Notes under the pieces: generated by a model
What the model was told of the DNA's origin: nothing
The model's database searches: none
The model's input: the letters and a program-made list of their open reading frames with translations, nothing else
Shown: in pieces, positions 15,982-24,880 of the stretch
Position numbering within the stretch: position 1 is the stretch's first letter
Layout of the letters: the number at the start of each line of letters is the position of its first letter
Made by a program: the position numbers and the translations under genes
DNA from: Nocardia vulneris
GTDB lineage: Bacteria; Actinomycetota; Actinomycetes; Mycobacteriales; Mycobacteriaceae
Length of the DNA: 64,000 bases
Assembly (NCBI RefSeq): GCF_001613425.1
Contig: NZ_BDCI01000035.1
Span: 62,001-126,000, forward strand
Direction: 5' to 3'

Positions 15982-17160
15982 ATGCGTTCGATTGATGTGG
16001 CCGAGCGACGCGCTCGGCTGGCGGTACGGCACCGGCTCGCGACGGCGAACCGGTCCGATCAGGTCACCGAGATAGCGCGCTCGCTGGTCGCCTTGCACGC
16101 GACCGACCCGGCGACGGTGTATCTGTCCGTCGGGGCGCGCAGCAACACACTCACCCCCGCCCACGTCGAAAAGGCGCTCTACGATGACCGGACGCTGCTG
16201 CGCATGCTCGCGATGCGCCGCACCATGTTCGTCGTTCCGGTCGAGTTGCTGCCGGTGTTGCAGTCCTCGTGCGCGGATGCGCTGGCGCACAAGCAGCGTC
16301 GTACCTACGGCAAGTATCTCGAGGTCGCCGGGGTCGTCGACGGCGCAGTGTCCCCGTGGCTCGCCGAGGTCGAAGCCGAAACGCACGCGGCCCTGCTGGC
16401 CCGCGGCGCGGCCACCGGCGCACAGCTCAGCAAGGACGTGCCCCGGCTGCGCACCCAGGTGAACACCGCACCGGAGAAGGCGTATTCGAAGCCGACCAAC
16501 ATCACCACCTGGGTGCTGGTGACCCTCGGCTGCGAGGGCCGCATCGTCCGCGGCCGCCCGAACGGCAGCTGGACCAGCAGTCAGTACACCTGGTCGCCGA
16601 TCGAATCCTGGCTCCCCGAAGGCATTCCGGCTCGCTCCGCCGAGCACGCACGCACCGAGTTGCTCCGGCAGTGGTTGCGGGCGTTCGGTCCCGCGCCGCT
16701 CACCGATCTCAAGTGGTGGACCGGCTGGGGTGTCGGCGAAGTCCGCAAGGCGCTCACCGCTCTCGATACCGTCGAGGTCGAACTCGACGGCGGCACCGGC
16801 CTGTTGCTCGCCGACGATGTGGAACCCGTTGCGGCACCGGCACCTTGGGCCGCGCTGCTGCCCGCGCTCGATCCGACGCCGATGGGCTGGCAGTCCAGGC
16901 AGTGGTATCTGGGCCCGCACGCTCCGGCGCTGTTCGACCGCAACGGCAATATCGGCCCGACGATCTGGTGGGACGGCCGCATCGTCGGCGGCTGGGCCCA
17001 GCGCAAGGACGGCGAAATCGTCTGGCGTCTATTGGAAGACGTCGGCGCGGAGGCCGAAGCCATGATCGAGGCCGAGGCCGAGCGCACCGGCGGGTGGTTC
17101 GGCGAGGTTCGCGCGATCCCCCGCTTCAGGACCCCGCTGGAGCGGGAACTGACCGCCTAG
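15982..17160 (+). CDS. Winged-helix DNA-binding domain protein (AlkZ/YcaQ-like, DUF1006)
   Basis: 392 residues of the HTH_42 family, related to the DNA glycosylases AlkZ and YcaQ. Repeated winged-helix folds are suggested by RSLVALHATDPATVYLSVGA (about 33-52), RMLAMRRTMFVVPVELLPVL and LDPTPMGWQSRQWYLGPHAP near residue 300, the last being the family's most conserved block. The end carries GGWAQRKDGEIVWRLLEDVG. I cannot confirm the catalytic QxQ motif of active glycosylases, so repair activity is open. It ends 6 bases before the convergent esterase stop. Confidence 0.8.
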   Translation: MRSIDVAERRARLAVRHRLATANRSDQVTEIARSLVALHATDPATVYLSVGARSNTLTPAHVEKALYDDRTLLRMLAMRRTMFVVPVELLPVLQSSCADALAHKQRRTYGKYLEVAGVVDGAVSPWLAEVEAETHAALLARGAATGAQLSKDVPRLRTQVNTAPEKAYSKPTNITTWVLVTLGCEGRIVRGRPNGSWTSSQYTWSPIESWLPEGIPARSAEHARTELLRQWLRAFGPAPLTDLKWWTGWGVGEVRKALTALDTVEVELDGGTGLLLADDVEPVAAPAPWAALLPALDPTPMGWQSRQWYLGPHAPALFDRNGNIGPTIWWDGRIVGGWAQRKDGEIVWRLLEDVGAEAEAMIEAEAERTGGWFGEVRAIPRFRTPLERELTA

Positions 17161-17166
17161 CGCGGC

Positions 17167-18162
17167 TCACCCCGCGCAGGTCGCTCCGGGCGGCGACGGC
17201 GGCGCGGTGTCGACGCCGGCGAGCACGTCGGTGGTGTATTCGAGCGCGGTCCGGTCCATCGGCTCCCGATCGGTGAGGATCCGCTCGACCACGCACGCCC
17301 CCTGGAACCAGACCGGTCCGATCCAGTGTGTTCCAGGCAGGACGGCCCCGTCGGGACCCCGGCCGGTGACGATCGTGTACATCGAATAGGGCCGGCCCGC
17401 CGCCGCGAGTCCCGCCTTCAGGTCGAGCGAATGCTGATACGGGACAATCGGATCGGCGGTGCCGTGCACCAGGAAGCTCCGCCGCGCGTGCAACTGTGCG
17501 GCGAGCGCCGCGGTGGAACGGTCCCGGTACGCCTGCGGACACTCCACGGGTGAACAGTCCCCCGCGTCCCGCTCGATCTGAGTCAGCTGCGGTAGTCCGA
17601 GGCTGTTGCCCAGGTTCCAGTAGTCGACCGCGTTCGACGGCCCGGCGGTGTTCACCCAGTAGTCGAACAACCCGGCGGGGCCGTGCGCCAGCGCCAGCCC
17701 GCTGGTCATGCCGCCCTGGCTCCACCCCCACAGCACGGTCCTGCTGACCGACGGATGCTCGTCCTTGTACCACTGGGCGGCGGCGACCACATCGTGCCAG
17801 CCCGCCCACGGGTTCCACTCCCCCGTCTTCCACCGGCTGTTCCCGCCGCGCTGATCGAGCGTCAGCAGTGTCGCGCCACTGCGCTGCGCGAGCCCCGACA
17901 TCACGTCGGGGTAATCGGCCGACTTCTCGTTGAAGCCGTGTACCGCCACGATCAACTGACGCGCGGGCAGGTCACCGGGACTACAGGCGTAGGGCTCGTA
18001 GGCCCAGCCACTCGCCTCCTCCCCGTCGACCGCGATCGTGATCGGTTGTCGCGCAACGTTGTCCGGGGCGCAGTCCGGTGCCGCGGCCGCGGCCGGAACA
18101 CCGAACCACAGCGCGGCCAGCGCGCAGACGACCGAGAGCAGCAGCGCCGTCGTCGGCTTCAT
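17167..18162 (-). CDS. Secreted alpha/beta hydrolase (esterase-like), paralogue 2
   Basis: 331 residues from ATG 18162 with a signal peptide (MKPTTALLLSVVCALAALWF, cut near AAAAPDC). Catalytic blocks are LIVAVHGFNEKSADYPDV, GWSQGG nucleophile, HGTADPIVPY acid and GTHWIGP. Cysteines occur at the same places as in the gene at 11301-12284 (CSPVECP, GACVVER, ATCAG). Shared TGEWNxWAG, QWYxxEHP and GLFDYWV show an old duplication, now separated by about 5 kb. Substrate unknown. Confidence 0.86.
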   Translation of the reverse strand: MKPTTALLLSVVCALAALWFGVPAAAAAPDCAPDNVARQPITIAVDGEEASGWAYEPYACSPGDLPARQLIVAVHGFNEKSADYPDVMSGLAQRSGATLLTLDQRGGNSRWKTGEWNPWAGWHDVVAAAQWYKDEHPSVSRTVLWGWSQGGMTSGLALAHGPAGLFDYWVNTAGPSNAVDYWNLGNSLGLPQLTQIERDAGDCSPVECPQAYRDRSTAALAAQLHARRSFLVHGTADPIVPYQHSLDLKAGLAAAGRPYSMYTIVTGRGPDGAVLPGTHWIGPVWFQGACVVERILTDREPMDRTALEYTTDVLAGVDTAPPSPPGATCAG

Positions 18163-18261
18163 ACTCGGAGGGTGACACAGGGGCGAGCAGGCGCGCGGTG
18201 AATCAAGGTACCGATCGGGTCGAGACAACACGTCCTTAGATCGGCGAACGAGATCGTTCCG

Positions 18262-19122
18262 CTACATATCGAGCCCGAGGTCGAGCACCCGGACCGAATG
18301 GGTGAGCGCGCCGACGGCCAGGTAGTCGACGCCGGTCCGGGCATAGTCCGCGGCCACTTCGAGGGCGAGCCCGCCGGAGGACTCCAGCTTCGTGCCCGGT
18401 GCGGTGGCGTTGCGGCGCTGCACGGCGGCTTGGGTCTGCCAGAGCGGGAAGTTGTCGAGCAGCACCAGTGCCACGTTCTCGGCGAGCACCGCGTCGAGCT
18501 GTTCGAGACTGTCGACCTCGACCTCGCAGGCGATATCGGGAGCGAGGGCGCGCACGGCGCGCAGTGCTTCGACCACCGAGCCCGCGGCGACCACGTGGTT
18601 GTCCTTGATGAGCGCGGCGTCGCCGAGTCCCATCCGGTGATTCACCCCGCCGCCGACGCGGACCGCGTATTTCTGTAAGGCGCGCAGGCCGGGCAGGGTC
18701 TTGCGGCTGTCGCGGATCTTGCAGTCGGTGCCCGCGACGGCGTCGGCCCAGGCGGCGGTCGCGGTCGCGATGCCGGACAGGTGGCACACCAGGTTGAGCA
18801 TGGTGCGTTCGGCGGTGAGCAGCCCGCGGGTCGGCGCGACGACGGTGAGCACGGATTGTCCCGGGGTCACCCGGGTGCCGTCGGCGACGCGGCCGGTGAT
18901 CTCGTAGCTGCCCGCGCCGAGCACCTCGTCGAGCACCAGCAGCCCGACGTCGAGTCCGGCGACCGTGCCGGGTTGCCGCGGCACCACCGACGCTTTCACC
19001 ACCGCGTCGGCCGGAACCGTTGCGGCGGTGGTGATATCGGGTCCGTAGCGCAGGTCCTCATCGAGCGCGGTCCGGATGAGGGCGAGCACCTCATCGCGGT
19101 CCAACGCGGTATCCAGAGCCAT
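18262..19122 (-). CDS. nadC: Nicotinate-nucleotide pyrophosphorylase (quinolinate phosphoribosyltransferase)
   Basis: Last enzyme of de novo NAD synthesis in this operon; it makes nicotinate mononucleotide from quinolinate and PRPP. The 286-residue length is typical. Diagnostic blocks are ERTMLNLVCHLSGIATATAA, KIRDSRKTLPGLRALQKYAV, GGGVNHRMGLGDAALIKDNH, EVEVDSLEQL and LESSGGLALE. It follows nadB after an 81-base gap and is the third gene of nadA-nadB-nadC. Confidence 0.96.
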   Translation of the reverse strand: MALDTALDRDEVLALIRTALDEDLRYGPDITTAATVPADAVVKASVVPRQPGTVAGLDVGLLVLDEVLGAGSYEITGRVADGTRVTPGQSVLTVVAPTRGLLTAERTMLNLVCHLSGIATATAAWADAVAGTDCKIRDSRKTLPGLRALQKYAVRVGGGVNHRMGLGDAALIKDNHVVAAGSVVEALRAVRALAPDIACEVEVDSLEQLDAVLAENVALVLLDNFPLWQTQAAVQRRNATAPGTKLESSGGLALEVAADYARTGVDYLAVGALTHSVRVLDLGLDM

Positions 19123-19203
19123 CGACGCACTCCTCCAGTTGTCGGTGTTTCGCCGTGTGGCACACCACGGCCGAGGTGCCGGATGTGCCGCACGACGTTC
19201 GGG

Positions 19204-20805
19204 TCAGGCGGGTGGGCCCAGTTGCGGCCGGCCGGCGCCGTCGAGTCGGACCGAGAAGCTCAGGCGCAACCGGTCGTCGGGGTGCGGATGATCGGATCGG
19301 GTGTGACAGCCCCGGCTTTCGGTGCGGGTCGCGGCGGTGAGCAGCAGCGTGCGCGCCGCCAGGGTCAGCGCCGCGTCCTCGAGACCGGCGACCCGTTCGT
19401 CGAACGTGCCGTCGGCGCTGAGCGTGCGGCGCTGTGTCACAGCGTCTTCCATCCGTTTGATCGCCTCGTCCAGCCCGGCCCGGTCGCGGACCACCGAGGC
19501 GTGCTCGGTCATCAGCTGCTGGAGCACCCGGCGATCGGCCGTCTCGGCGAACCGGACCGGGATCTCTGCCACGGTGGCGGGCACGCCGCGGCGTTCGGCG
19601 GCGGCCACACCGACCCGTTCGCCGACCACGAGACCTTCCAGCAAGCTGTTGGAGGCCAAGCGATTCGCGCCGTGCAGCCCGGTGCGCGCGACCTCCCCCG
19701 CGGCGTAGAGACCGGGCACCGCGGTGCGCCCGTGCGGGTCGGTGACCACGCCGCCGCACTGGTAGTGCGCGGCCGGAGCGACCGGGATCAGGTCGCTCGC
19801 GGGATCGAGACCCGCGGCGTGACAGGAGGCGGTGATCGTCGGAAACCGTTGCGCGAAGCCCTCGATGGCGCGGGCGTCGAGGTAGACGTGATCGGTGCCG
19901 AGCGCGCGCATCCGGGCCGCGATCGCGCGCGAGACCACATCACGCGGTGCCAGGTCGCCGCGCGGATGTAGCCCGGCGGTCACCGAATCACCCGCGGAAT
20001 CCACCAGAATCCCGCCCTCGCCGCGCACCGCCTCGCTGATCAGCGGGCGACGGCCGAGCCCGCCCGGGGTGTAGAGCACGGTCGGATGGAACTGCACGAA
20101 CTCGAGGTCGGCGACGGCCGCACCGGCCCACAGCGCCAGCGCGACGCCGTCAGCGGTCGCACCCGGCGGGTTGGTGCTCAGCGCATAGAGCTGCCCCAGT
20201 CCGCCGGTGGCGAGCAGCACCGCGGGGGTGTGCACGACACCGAAACCCTTGTCCGACACCACGACCACGCCCTGCACGCCGTTCGGCCCGGTGACGATGT
20301 CCCCGGCGGCCGCGCCGAACAGCACCGGCAGTCCGGCCGCGTTCAGCGCCCGCTGCACCTCCGCCCCGGTCGCGTCCCCGCCGGCGTGGATGATGCGCCG
20401 CGTGCTGTGCCCACCCTCCCGGGTACGCGAGATCTGCCCGTCCCGGCCGAGATCGAACACCGCGCCGAGGTCGGTCAGTGCCGCGACCGCGTCCTGACCG
20501 CCCTCGACGATCGAACGCACCGCCTCGACCCGGCACAGCCCGGCACCGGCCTCCACCGTGTCCTGCACGTGGGATTCGACCGAATCACCTTCCGGCGCAA
20601 CGACAGCGATGCCGCCCTGGGCGTATTGCGTGGACGTGTCCGTCGCTCCGCCCTTGCTGAGCGTGAGCACCCGCAGCCCGCGCAGCGACGCGGTGCGCGC
20701 CGCCGTCAGGCCGGCGACGCCGCCGCCGATCACCACGAGGTCGGCCTCGGCCTCCCACTCGAACGACTGCCCGACCACTGCCGCGCGGGCAGGGGTCGGC
20801 GTCAT
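19204..20805 (-). CDS. nadB: L-aspartate oxidase
   Basis: FAD flavoprotein that oxidises aspartate to iminoaspartate for quinolinate synthesis. It is 533 residues with the FAD motif VIGGGVAGLTAARTASLRG at about 24, STQYAQGGIAVV, EGGHSTRRIIHAGGDATGAE, the substrate-site region with EFVQFHPTVL, and the late HYQCGGVVTDPHGRTAVPGL and GEVARTGLHGANRLASNSLL. The ATG at 20805 overlaps the nadA stop by four bases, so translation is coupled. Confidence 0.96.
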   Translation of the reverse strand: MTPTPARAAVVGQSFEWEAEADLVVIGGGVAGLTAARTASLRGLRVLTLSKGGATDTSTQYAQGGIAVVAPEGDSVESHVQDTVEAGAGLCRVEAVRSIVEGGQDAVAALTDLGAVFDLGRDGQISRTREGGHSTRRIIHAGGDATGAEVQRALNAAGLPVLFGAAAGDIVTGPNGVQGVVVVSDKGFGVVHTPAVLLATGGLGQLYALSTNPPGATADGVALALWAGAAVADLEFVQFHPTVLYTPGGLGRRPLISEAVRGEGGILVDSAGDSVTAGLHPRGDLAPRDVVSRAIAARMRALGTDHVYLDARAIEGFAQRFPTITASCHAAGLDPASDLIPVAPAAHYQCGGVVTDPHGRTAVPGLYAAGEVARTGLHGANRLASNSLLEGLVVGERVGVAAAERRGVPATVAEIPVRFAETADRRVLQQLMTEHASVVRDRAGLDEAIKRMEDAVTQRRTLSADGTFDERVAGLEDAALTLAARTLLLTAATRTESRGCHTRSDHPHPDDRLRLSFSVRLDGAGRPQLGPPA

Positions 20806-21869
20806 TCACCACCGCCCGGATTGCCGATCTCGATCATCCGCTGCACCGAACTACGGCCGCGGGCCGCGGTTTCCAGGTCGACGTGCACCTCGTCGCGGTT
20901 CTCCACCAGGCAGCGCAGCAGCGCGGCGGGGGTGATCATCTTCATGTACTTGCACGAGGCCCGGTCGTTCACGGCCTGGAAGTCGATGCCGGGCGCGGCC
21001 TTTCGCAGCTGATGCAGCATGCCGACCTCGGTGGCGACCAGCACCTGCGTCGGCTGACCGGCGGACCCGCGCCGCTCACGCACCTCGCGGGCGGCGTCGA
21101 TCATGCCGCCGGTGGACAGGATGTGCACCCGCTCGGACGGGAACGCCCCCTCGCCCGCCAGGTACAACGCCGAAGTGGCGCAACCACATTCGGGATGCAC
21201 GAACAGCTCCGCCTCGGGGTGGGTGCGCGCCTGCTCGGTCAGCTCGTCGCCGTTGATGCCCGCGTGCACGTGGCATTCACCCGCCCAGATGTGCATGTTC
21301 GCCCGGCCGGTGACCCGCTTGACGTGCGCGCCGAGGAACTGGTCCGGCAGGAACAGCACTTCCCGGTCCGGGTCGATCGAGGCGACCACGTCGACCGCGT
21401 TCGACGAGGTGCAGCAGATATCGGTGAGCGCCTTCACCTCCGCGGTGGTGTTCACATACGACACCACCAGCGCGTCCGGGAATTCGGCCTTCCAGGCCCG
21501 CAATTCGTCCGCGGTGATGGAGTCGGCCAGCGAACAGCCCGCCCGCTGATCCGGGATCAGGACGGTTTTCTCCGGAGACAGGATCTTCGCGGTCTCCGCC
21601 ATGAAGTGCACTCCGCAGAACACGATCGTGTCCTCGGGCGCTTCCGCGGCGATCCGCGACAGGGCCAGCGAATCACCGACGTGATCGGCCACGTCCTGGA
21701 TCTCCGGCAGCTGATAGTTGTGCGCGAGAATCGTCGCGTTTCGCTCGCGGGCCAGCCGCTTGACTTCCTGGGCCCACTGCGGCGTCGCCTCGACACCGGT
21801 GAAGCCCGACGGCCCGTCGAACACCTGCTCCATCAGCGGAGGCGCCAGTTTCGCACCCATCGTCGCCAT
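20802..21869 (-). CDS. nadA: Quinolinate synthase
   Basis: [4Fe-4S] enzyme that condenses iminoaspartate with dihydroxyacetone phosphate. From ATG 21869 it is 355 residues; this start is preferred over the one at 21914 because of an AAGGGAG site upstream and because the latter would lie nearly against the operator. Cluster cysteines are in DQRAGCSLAD, TDICCTSSNAV and VHPECGCATS; FCGVHFMAETAKIL is also diagnostic. It is the first gene of the nadABC operon, transcribed away from the Nudix regulator. Confidence 0.95.
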   Translation of the reverse strand: MATMGAKLAPPLMEQVFDGPSGFTGVEATPQWAQEVKRLARERNATILAHNYQLPEIQDVADHVGDSLALSRIAAEAPEDTIVFCGVHFMAETAKILSPEKTVLIPDQRAGCSLADSITADELRAWKAEFPDALVVSYVNTTAEVKALTDICCTSSNAVDVVASIDPDREVLFLPDQFLGAHVKRVTGRANMHIWAGECHVHAGINGDELTEQARTHPEAELFVHPECGCATSALYLAGEGAFPSERVHILSTGGMIDAAREVRERRGSAGQPTQVLVATEVGMLHQLRKAAPGIDFQAVNDRASCKYMKMITPAALLRCLVENRDEVHVDLETAARGRSSVQRMIEIGNPGGGE

Positions 21870-21922
21870 GATGGCTCCCTTCGTCGTGCGACCAGTTACA
21901 CCACCGATTCGCACCTAACCAG

Positions 21923-21945
21923 GTTTTCGACTTATAATCGAAAAC
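21923..21945. promoter_or_regulatory. Candidate NrtR operator
   Basis: gttttcga (21923-21930) and tcgaaaac (21938-21945) are perfect arms around cttataa. The site touches the GTG start of the Nudix regulator and lies 54 bases upstream of the nadA start, the expected position for joint repression of nadABC and the regulator. Confidence 0.65.
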
Positions 21946-22704
21946 GTGGCCCATAGTAGCACCATCCACGAAACGCTCACCGCGGTGTTCCAGGTTCGCC
22001 GCTTCCCCGCCAACATCGCCGCAGGTCCCGGCCCTGCAGAAGCCGGAAAGGGGATCATCGGGCGCTGCCCACCTGGACAGCGGACCGAATTGGCCGTGTT
22101 GCTCTGGGAGCGCGCGCTCGACCCGCAGAAGGGCACCTGGTCGCTGCCCGGCGGGCGGCTACGCGACGACGAGGACCTCGACACCTCGGCGGGCAGGCAG
22201 CTCGCCGAGAAGGTCGACGTGCGCGAGCTGGCCCACCTCGAGCAGCTGTCGGTGTTCAGCGCGCCCGACCGGGTGCCCGCGCCGCGCCGGATCGCGTCGG
22301 CCTATCTGGGACTGGTCCCGCTCACCGCCGACCCCCAGCTGCCCTCGGACACGGCGTGGCACCCCGTCTCCGCGCTGCCGCCGATGTCCTTCGACCACGG
22401 CACGGTCGTCGATCACGCGCGTACCCGGCTGGCCGCCAAACTCTCCTACACCAATATCGCGTTCGCCCTCGCCCCCGCCGATTTCACCATGTCCACGCTC
22501 CGCGAAATCTACTGCGCCGCACTAGGTTACGAGGTCGACACGACGAACCTGCAACGGGTCCTCGCCCGCCGCAAGGTGATCACCCCCACCGGGCAGACCA
22601 GGGCGCCCGGCCGGGCCGGCGGCCGTCCCGCCGCCGTCTACCGCTACACCGACTCCGGCATCCGCGTCACCGACGAGTTCGCCGCTCTGCGCCCCCGCTC
22701 CTGA
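21946..22704 (+). CDS. nrtR: Nudix-domain transcriptional regulator of NAD synthesis (NrtR type)
   Basis: 252 residues: an N-terminal Nudix-like domain (about 10-150) and a C-terminal winged helix (about 150-252, FTMSTLREIYCAALGYEVDT, LQRVLARRKVI, GGRPAAVYRYT). The Nudix box is degenerate: WSLPGGRLRDDEDLDTSAGR lacks the REUxEE residues needed for hydrolysis, as expected of NrtR, which senses ADP-ribose-type ligands. In mycobacteria the homologue next to nadA represses nadABC. The GTG start directly follows a palindrome. Confidence 0.87.
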   Translation: MAHSSTIHETLTAVFQVRRFPANIAAGPGPAEAGKGIIGRCPPGQRTELAVLLWERALDPQKGTWSLPGGRLRDDEDLDTSAGRQLAEKVDVRELAHLEQLSVFSAPDRVPAPRRIASAYLGLVPLTADPQLPSDTAWHPVSALPPMSFDHGTVVDHARTRLAAKLSYTNIAFALAPADFTMSTLREIYCAALGYEVDTTNLQRVLARRKVITPTGQTRAPGRAGGRPAAVYRYTDSGIRVTDEFAALRPRS

Positions 22705-22786
22705 CGATCGCATTGGGGGCTTGAGGTGGTCGGGCGGTGGTGATTCAGTGGGGACACAGCCGGACGGAATGATCTCGGGGGCAACG

Positions 22787-23368
22787 ATGAGCGGTAAGAC
22801 GACGGCGGTCATCTACGAGGCCGCGGAGGCCACCGACCGCGTGGTGACCCGGTGGGCGGGCGGGGAGATCATGTTCCTCGCGGTGCCCGGCCCGGAGGTC
22901 GGGATCGAGTTGGCGGTGTCGCTGGCGAAGGACGGGGTCGGGCTGATCGAGCTGTGCGGCGGGTTCGGGCTGCCGGGGCATGCCGCGGCGCTGGCCGCCG
23001 TCGGTGCCGGTACGCCGGTGTCCGCCGTACTGTACGGAATCGAATCGCTTACTGCCGCCAACGAGTTCAAGCAACGCTATGAGCACGGCCTGACTTTGCG
23101 TGGCGCTTTCATCTATCTATCCCCCGAGGCAGATCCGGCAACCGATCGCGTCACGCGCCGCGACGGGATGCTGACCACCGTGTTCGCGGCCGCCCGCTCC
23201 GCTGCGGAGGCGGCCGATATCGCCGCGGCACTGGCAGCGGAACCGGAGGGCTTACACCTGATCGAACTGTACGGCGGCATCGGGCCGGACTGGGCGGCAG
23301 CCGTGCTCGAGCGGGTCGGCGGGCAGGTCCCGGTGGGTCTGCCCGGTTACCCGCCGCCGCGGCGTTGA
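22787..23368 (+). CDS. DUF6506-type protein with an internal duplication
   Basis: 193 residues from ATG 22787. The C-terminal half resembles DUF6506: GAFIYLSPEADPATDRVT, then a helix and LHLIELYGGIGPDWAAAVLE. The N-terminal half contains the matching block VGLIELCGGFGLPGHAAALA after VGIELAVSLAKDG, so the protein appears to be two copies of one domain of about 95 residues. The upstream ATG at 22769 is an alternative start. Function unknown. Confidence 0.72.
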   Translation: MSGKTTAVIYEAAEATDRVVTRWAGGEIMFLAVPGPEVGIELAVSLAKDGVGLIELCGGFGLPGHAAALAAVGAGTPVSAVLYGIESLTAANEFKQRYEHGLTLRGAFIYLSPEADPATDRVTRRDGMLTTVFAAARSAAEAADIAAALAAEPEGLHLIELYGGIGPDWAAAVLERVGGQVPVGLPGYPPPRR

Positions 23369-23428
23369 TCGACGAGACATGATGGCGCGCTTATCGATCG
23401 GCGCGACCTCTTCTCCCGTCGAGCGGGC

Positions 23429-23605
23429 CTAGTCGGCTACTACCTTGCGATGCTTGACGCCCCGCCGGTACCGCCGCTTGTTCGGCAACGGCTGCGCGGC
23501 GCTACTGCGCCGCAACGCATCCCGACGCCGCCAGGCCACCAGGTCCGCTCGCTCGCGGCTCGGCGCAGAGGCCGGTTCCGCCACCGCCCCACTCTTTCCA
23601 TTCAT
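23429..23605 (-). CDS. Small basic protein, 58 residues
   Basis: A short gene with a near-perfect ribosome site: GGAGG at 23617-23613, seven bases before ATG 23605. The product begins MNGKSGAVAEPASAPSRERA, continues with DLVAWRRRDALRRSS and ends RRYRRGVKHRKVVAD. It is very basic with no hydrophobic segment; binding to nucleic acid or ribosome is a guess from charge only. The longer frame upstream is not needed. It follows the P-loop kinase gene on the same strand after about 107 bases. Confidence 0.7.
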   Translation of the reverse strand: MNGKSGAVAEPASAPSRERADLVAWRRRDALRRSSAAQPLPNKRRYRRGVKHRKVVAD

Positions 23606-23712
23606 CACCGGACCTCCTTTCCGCTCCGCGACCCTACGCGCGCCCACGACACCCCTCCACCTATTTTCCGCGCGCGACGCATCGTGCGTCCACCCGTTTC
23701 CGCCGACCGGCA

Positions 23713-24243
23713 CTACCGGTTGACGAAGGCGAGCACCTCGTCGAGCGACGGGTTGTAGCCGGCGGCGGTGTCGACTTCGAGGCTGGGCACGTCCAGGGCG
23801 ACCCGCTCGAACGGCCTGCCGACCGGCACCGCGGACCCGGGTGCGGAATGCGCGCGACGGAGCCGATTCTCGTTGCGGCGCTGCCGGATTCGCTCGGCTG
23901 CGACCTCGGGCGCGGCCACACAGTGCACGACGCGCAGCTGCGCCAGCCCCAGCAGCGGGGTCAAGCCCGGCCGCCACAGCCGGTCTTGGAACGCCGCCTC
24001 CGCCACCGTCGTGACCCCCGCGCGCAGGAACAGCTCCAGCGTCTCGAAGAACACCGACAACGTCCGCAGGTCGAGTGAATTGTCCACCCCGGCAACGAAT
24101 CCCGGGGTGGCATGCACCATCCCCTCTTTGATCTCGTCGCGGCACACGGCGGGGCAGCCGAGCCGCCGCGCCAGACCGTGCGCGAGGGTGGTCTTGCCGA
24201 CGCCCGGCGCTCCACTGACCACCACCAGTGTGGGCAGGCTCAT
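23713..24243 (-). CDS. P-loop small-molecule kinase (AAA_33-like)
   Basis: 176 residues. The Walker A is VVVSGAPGVGKTTLAHGLAR at residues 7-26. The fold is that of gluconate/chloramphenicol-phosphotransferase/zeta-type kinases: CRDEIKEGMVHATPG, a VAEAAFQDRLW region as the Walker B equivalent, and the lid RIRQRRNENRLRRAHS. ATG 24243 is 8 bases downstream of the DUF1353 stop, so the two are one operon. The substrate cannot be read from sequence. No antitoxin is visible. Confidence 0.8.
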   Translation of the reverse strand: MSLPTLVVVSGAPGVGKTTLAHGLARRLGCPAVCRDEIKEGMVHATPGFVAGVDNSLDLRTLSVFFETLELFLRAGVTTVAEAAFQDRLWRPGLTPLLGLAQLRVVHCVAAPEVAAERIRQRRNENRLRRAHSAPGSAVPVGRPFERVALDVPSLEVDTAAGYNPSLDEVLAFVNR

Positions 24244-24251
24244 GCGCGCGG

Positions 24252-24785
24252 TCAAGCCGTCTTCATCTGCGGTTCGGGCGGTGGCGCGGCGGTACGGGTG
24301 AAGAGGCGGGAGACGGCCCAGCAGAACAACTCCACGAACCAGAACAGCACTAGAAAAAGCTGCACGACAATGACCGGAACCGCCAGGAACAGCACGGACG
24401 GGACGGCGATCAGCACCCAGATCGCGACGGCGCCGAGACTCGCGCCGCGCAGGCCGCTGGCCAAACGCACTGCCGCCCACATCATCCAGCGGCGCGGCAC
24501 CGCCACATTCATCTCACGCAGGCAGCGACGGAACAGACCGTCCGCGTCGGCGACGCTCACTGCCCCGGTACTGCGCAGGAAGTCGTGCAGGATGGCGGCG
24601 CGGGTGTAGGCGCCGTAGCGCGGCACCAGCCACACCAGCGCGCGCGGCACCGATGCGAAGTCGGTGCGGAACCCGGCCGGAATCACGAATTCCTGGGAAT
24701 CACCTTGATATACGAGCGGTTCGACCACCCGCCAGAACTTCGCGTCGAGCTCCTCGACGACCAGCCCGCTACCGACGAACGCCAC
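24252..24785 (-). CDS. DUF1353 protein with C-terminal membrane helices
   Basis: 177 residues. The N-terminal DUF1353 domain shows FVIPAGFRTDFASVPRALVW (about 33-52) and YTRAAILHDFLRSTG with a conserved His-Asp pair. The C-terminus (about 115-160) holds one or two long hydrophobic helices (LGAVAIWVLIAVPSVLFLAV, then VVQLFLVLFWFVELFCWAV). DUF1353 is common in phages, but no other phage gene is near. It is the first gene of a two-gene unit with the P-loop kinase. Confidence 0.8.
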   Translation of the reverse strand: MAFVGSGLVVEELDAKFWRVVEPLVYQGDSQEFVIPAGFRTDFASVPRALVWLVPRYGAYTRAAILHDFLRSTGAVSVADADGLFRRCLREMNVAVPRRWMMWAAVRLASGLRGASLGAVAIWVLIAVPSVLFLAVPVIVVQLFLVLFWFVELFCWAVSRLFTRTAAPPPEPQMKTA

Positions 24786-24880
24786 AATCCGTTCCTCTCC
24801 GAACGCACAGCGTGTCCCCCAATTCTAGGGGCCTGCGGTACAGCTGAGCTGTCGGCCGGGCAACGGTTCGGACAACGCCG

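Noticed and set aside
23713..24785. P-loop kinase and DUF1353 gene as a toxin-antitoxin or prophage fragment
   Set aside because: The kinase lacks a small partner antitoxin and no other phage-type gene is nearby; only the DUF1353 name points to phages.
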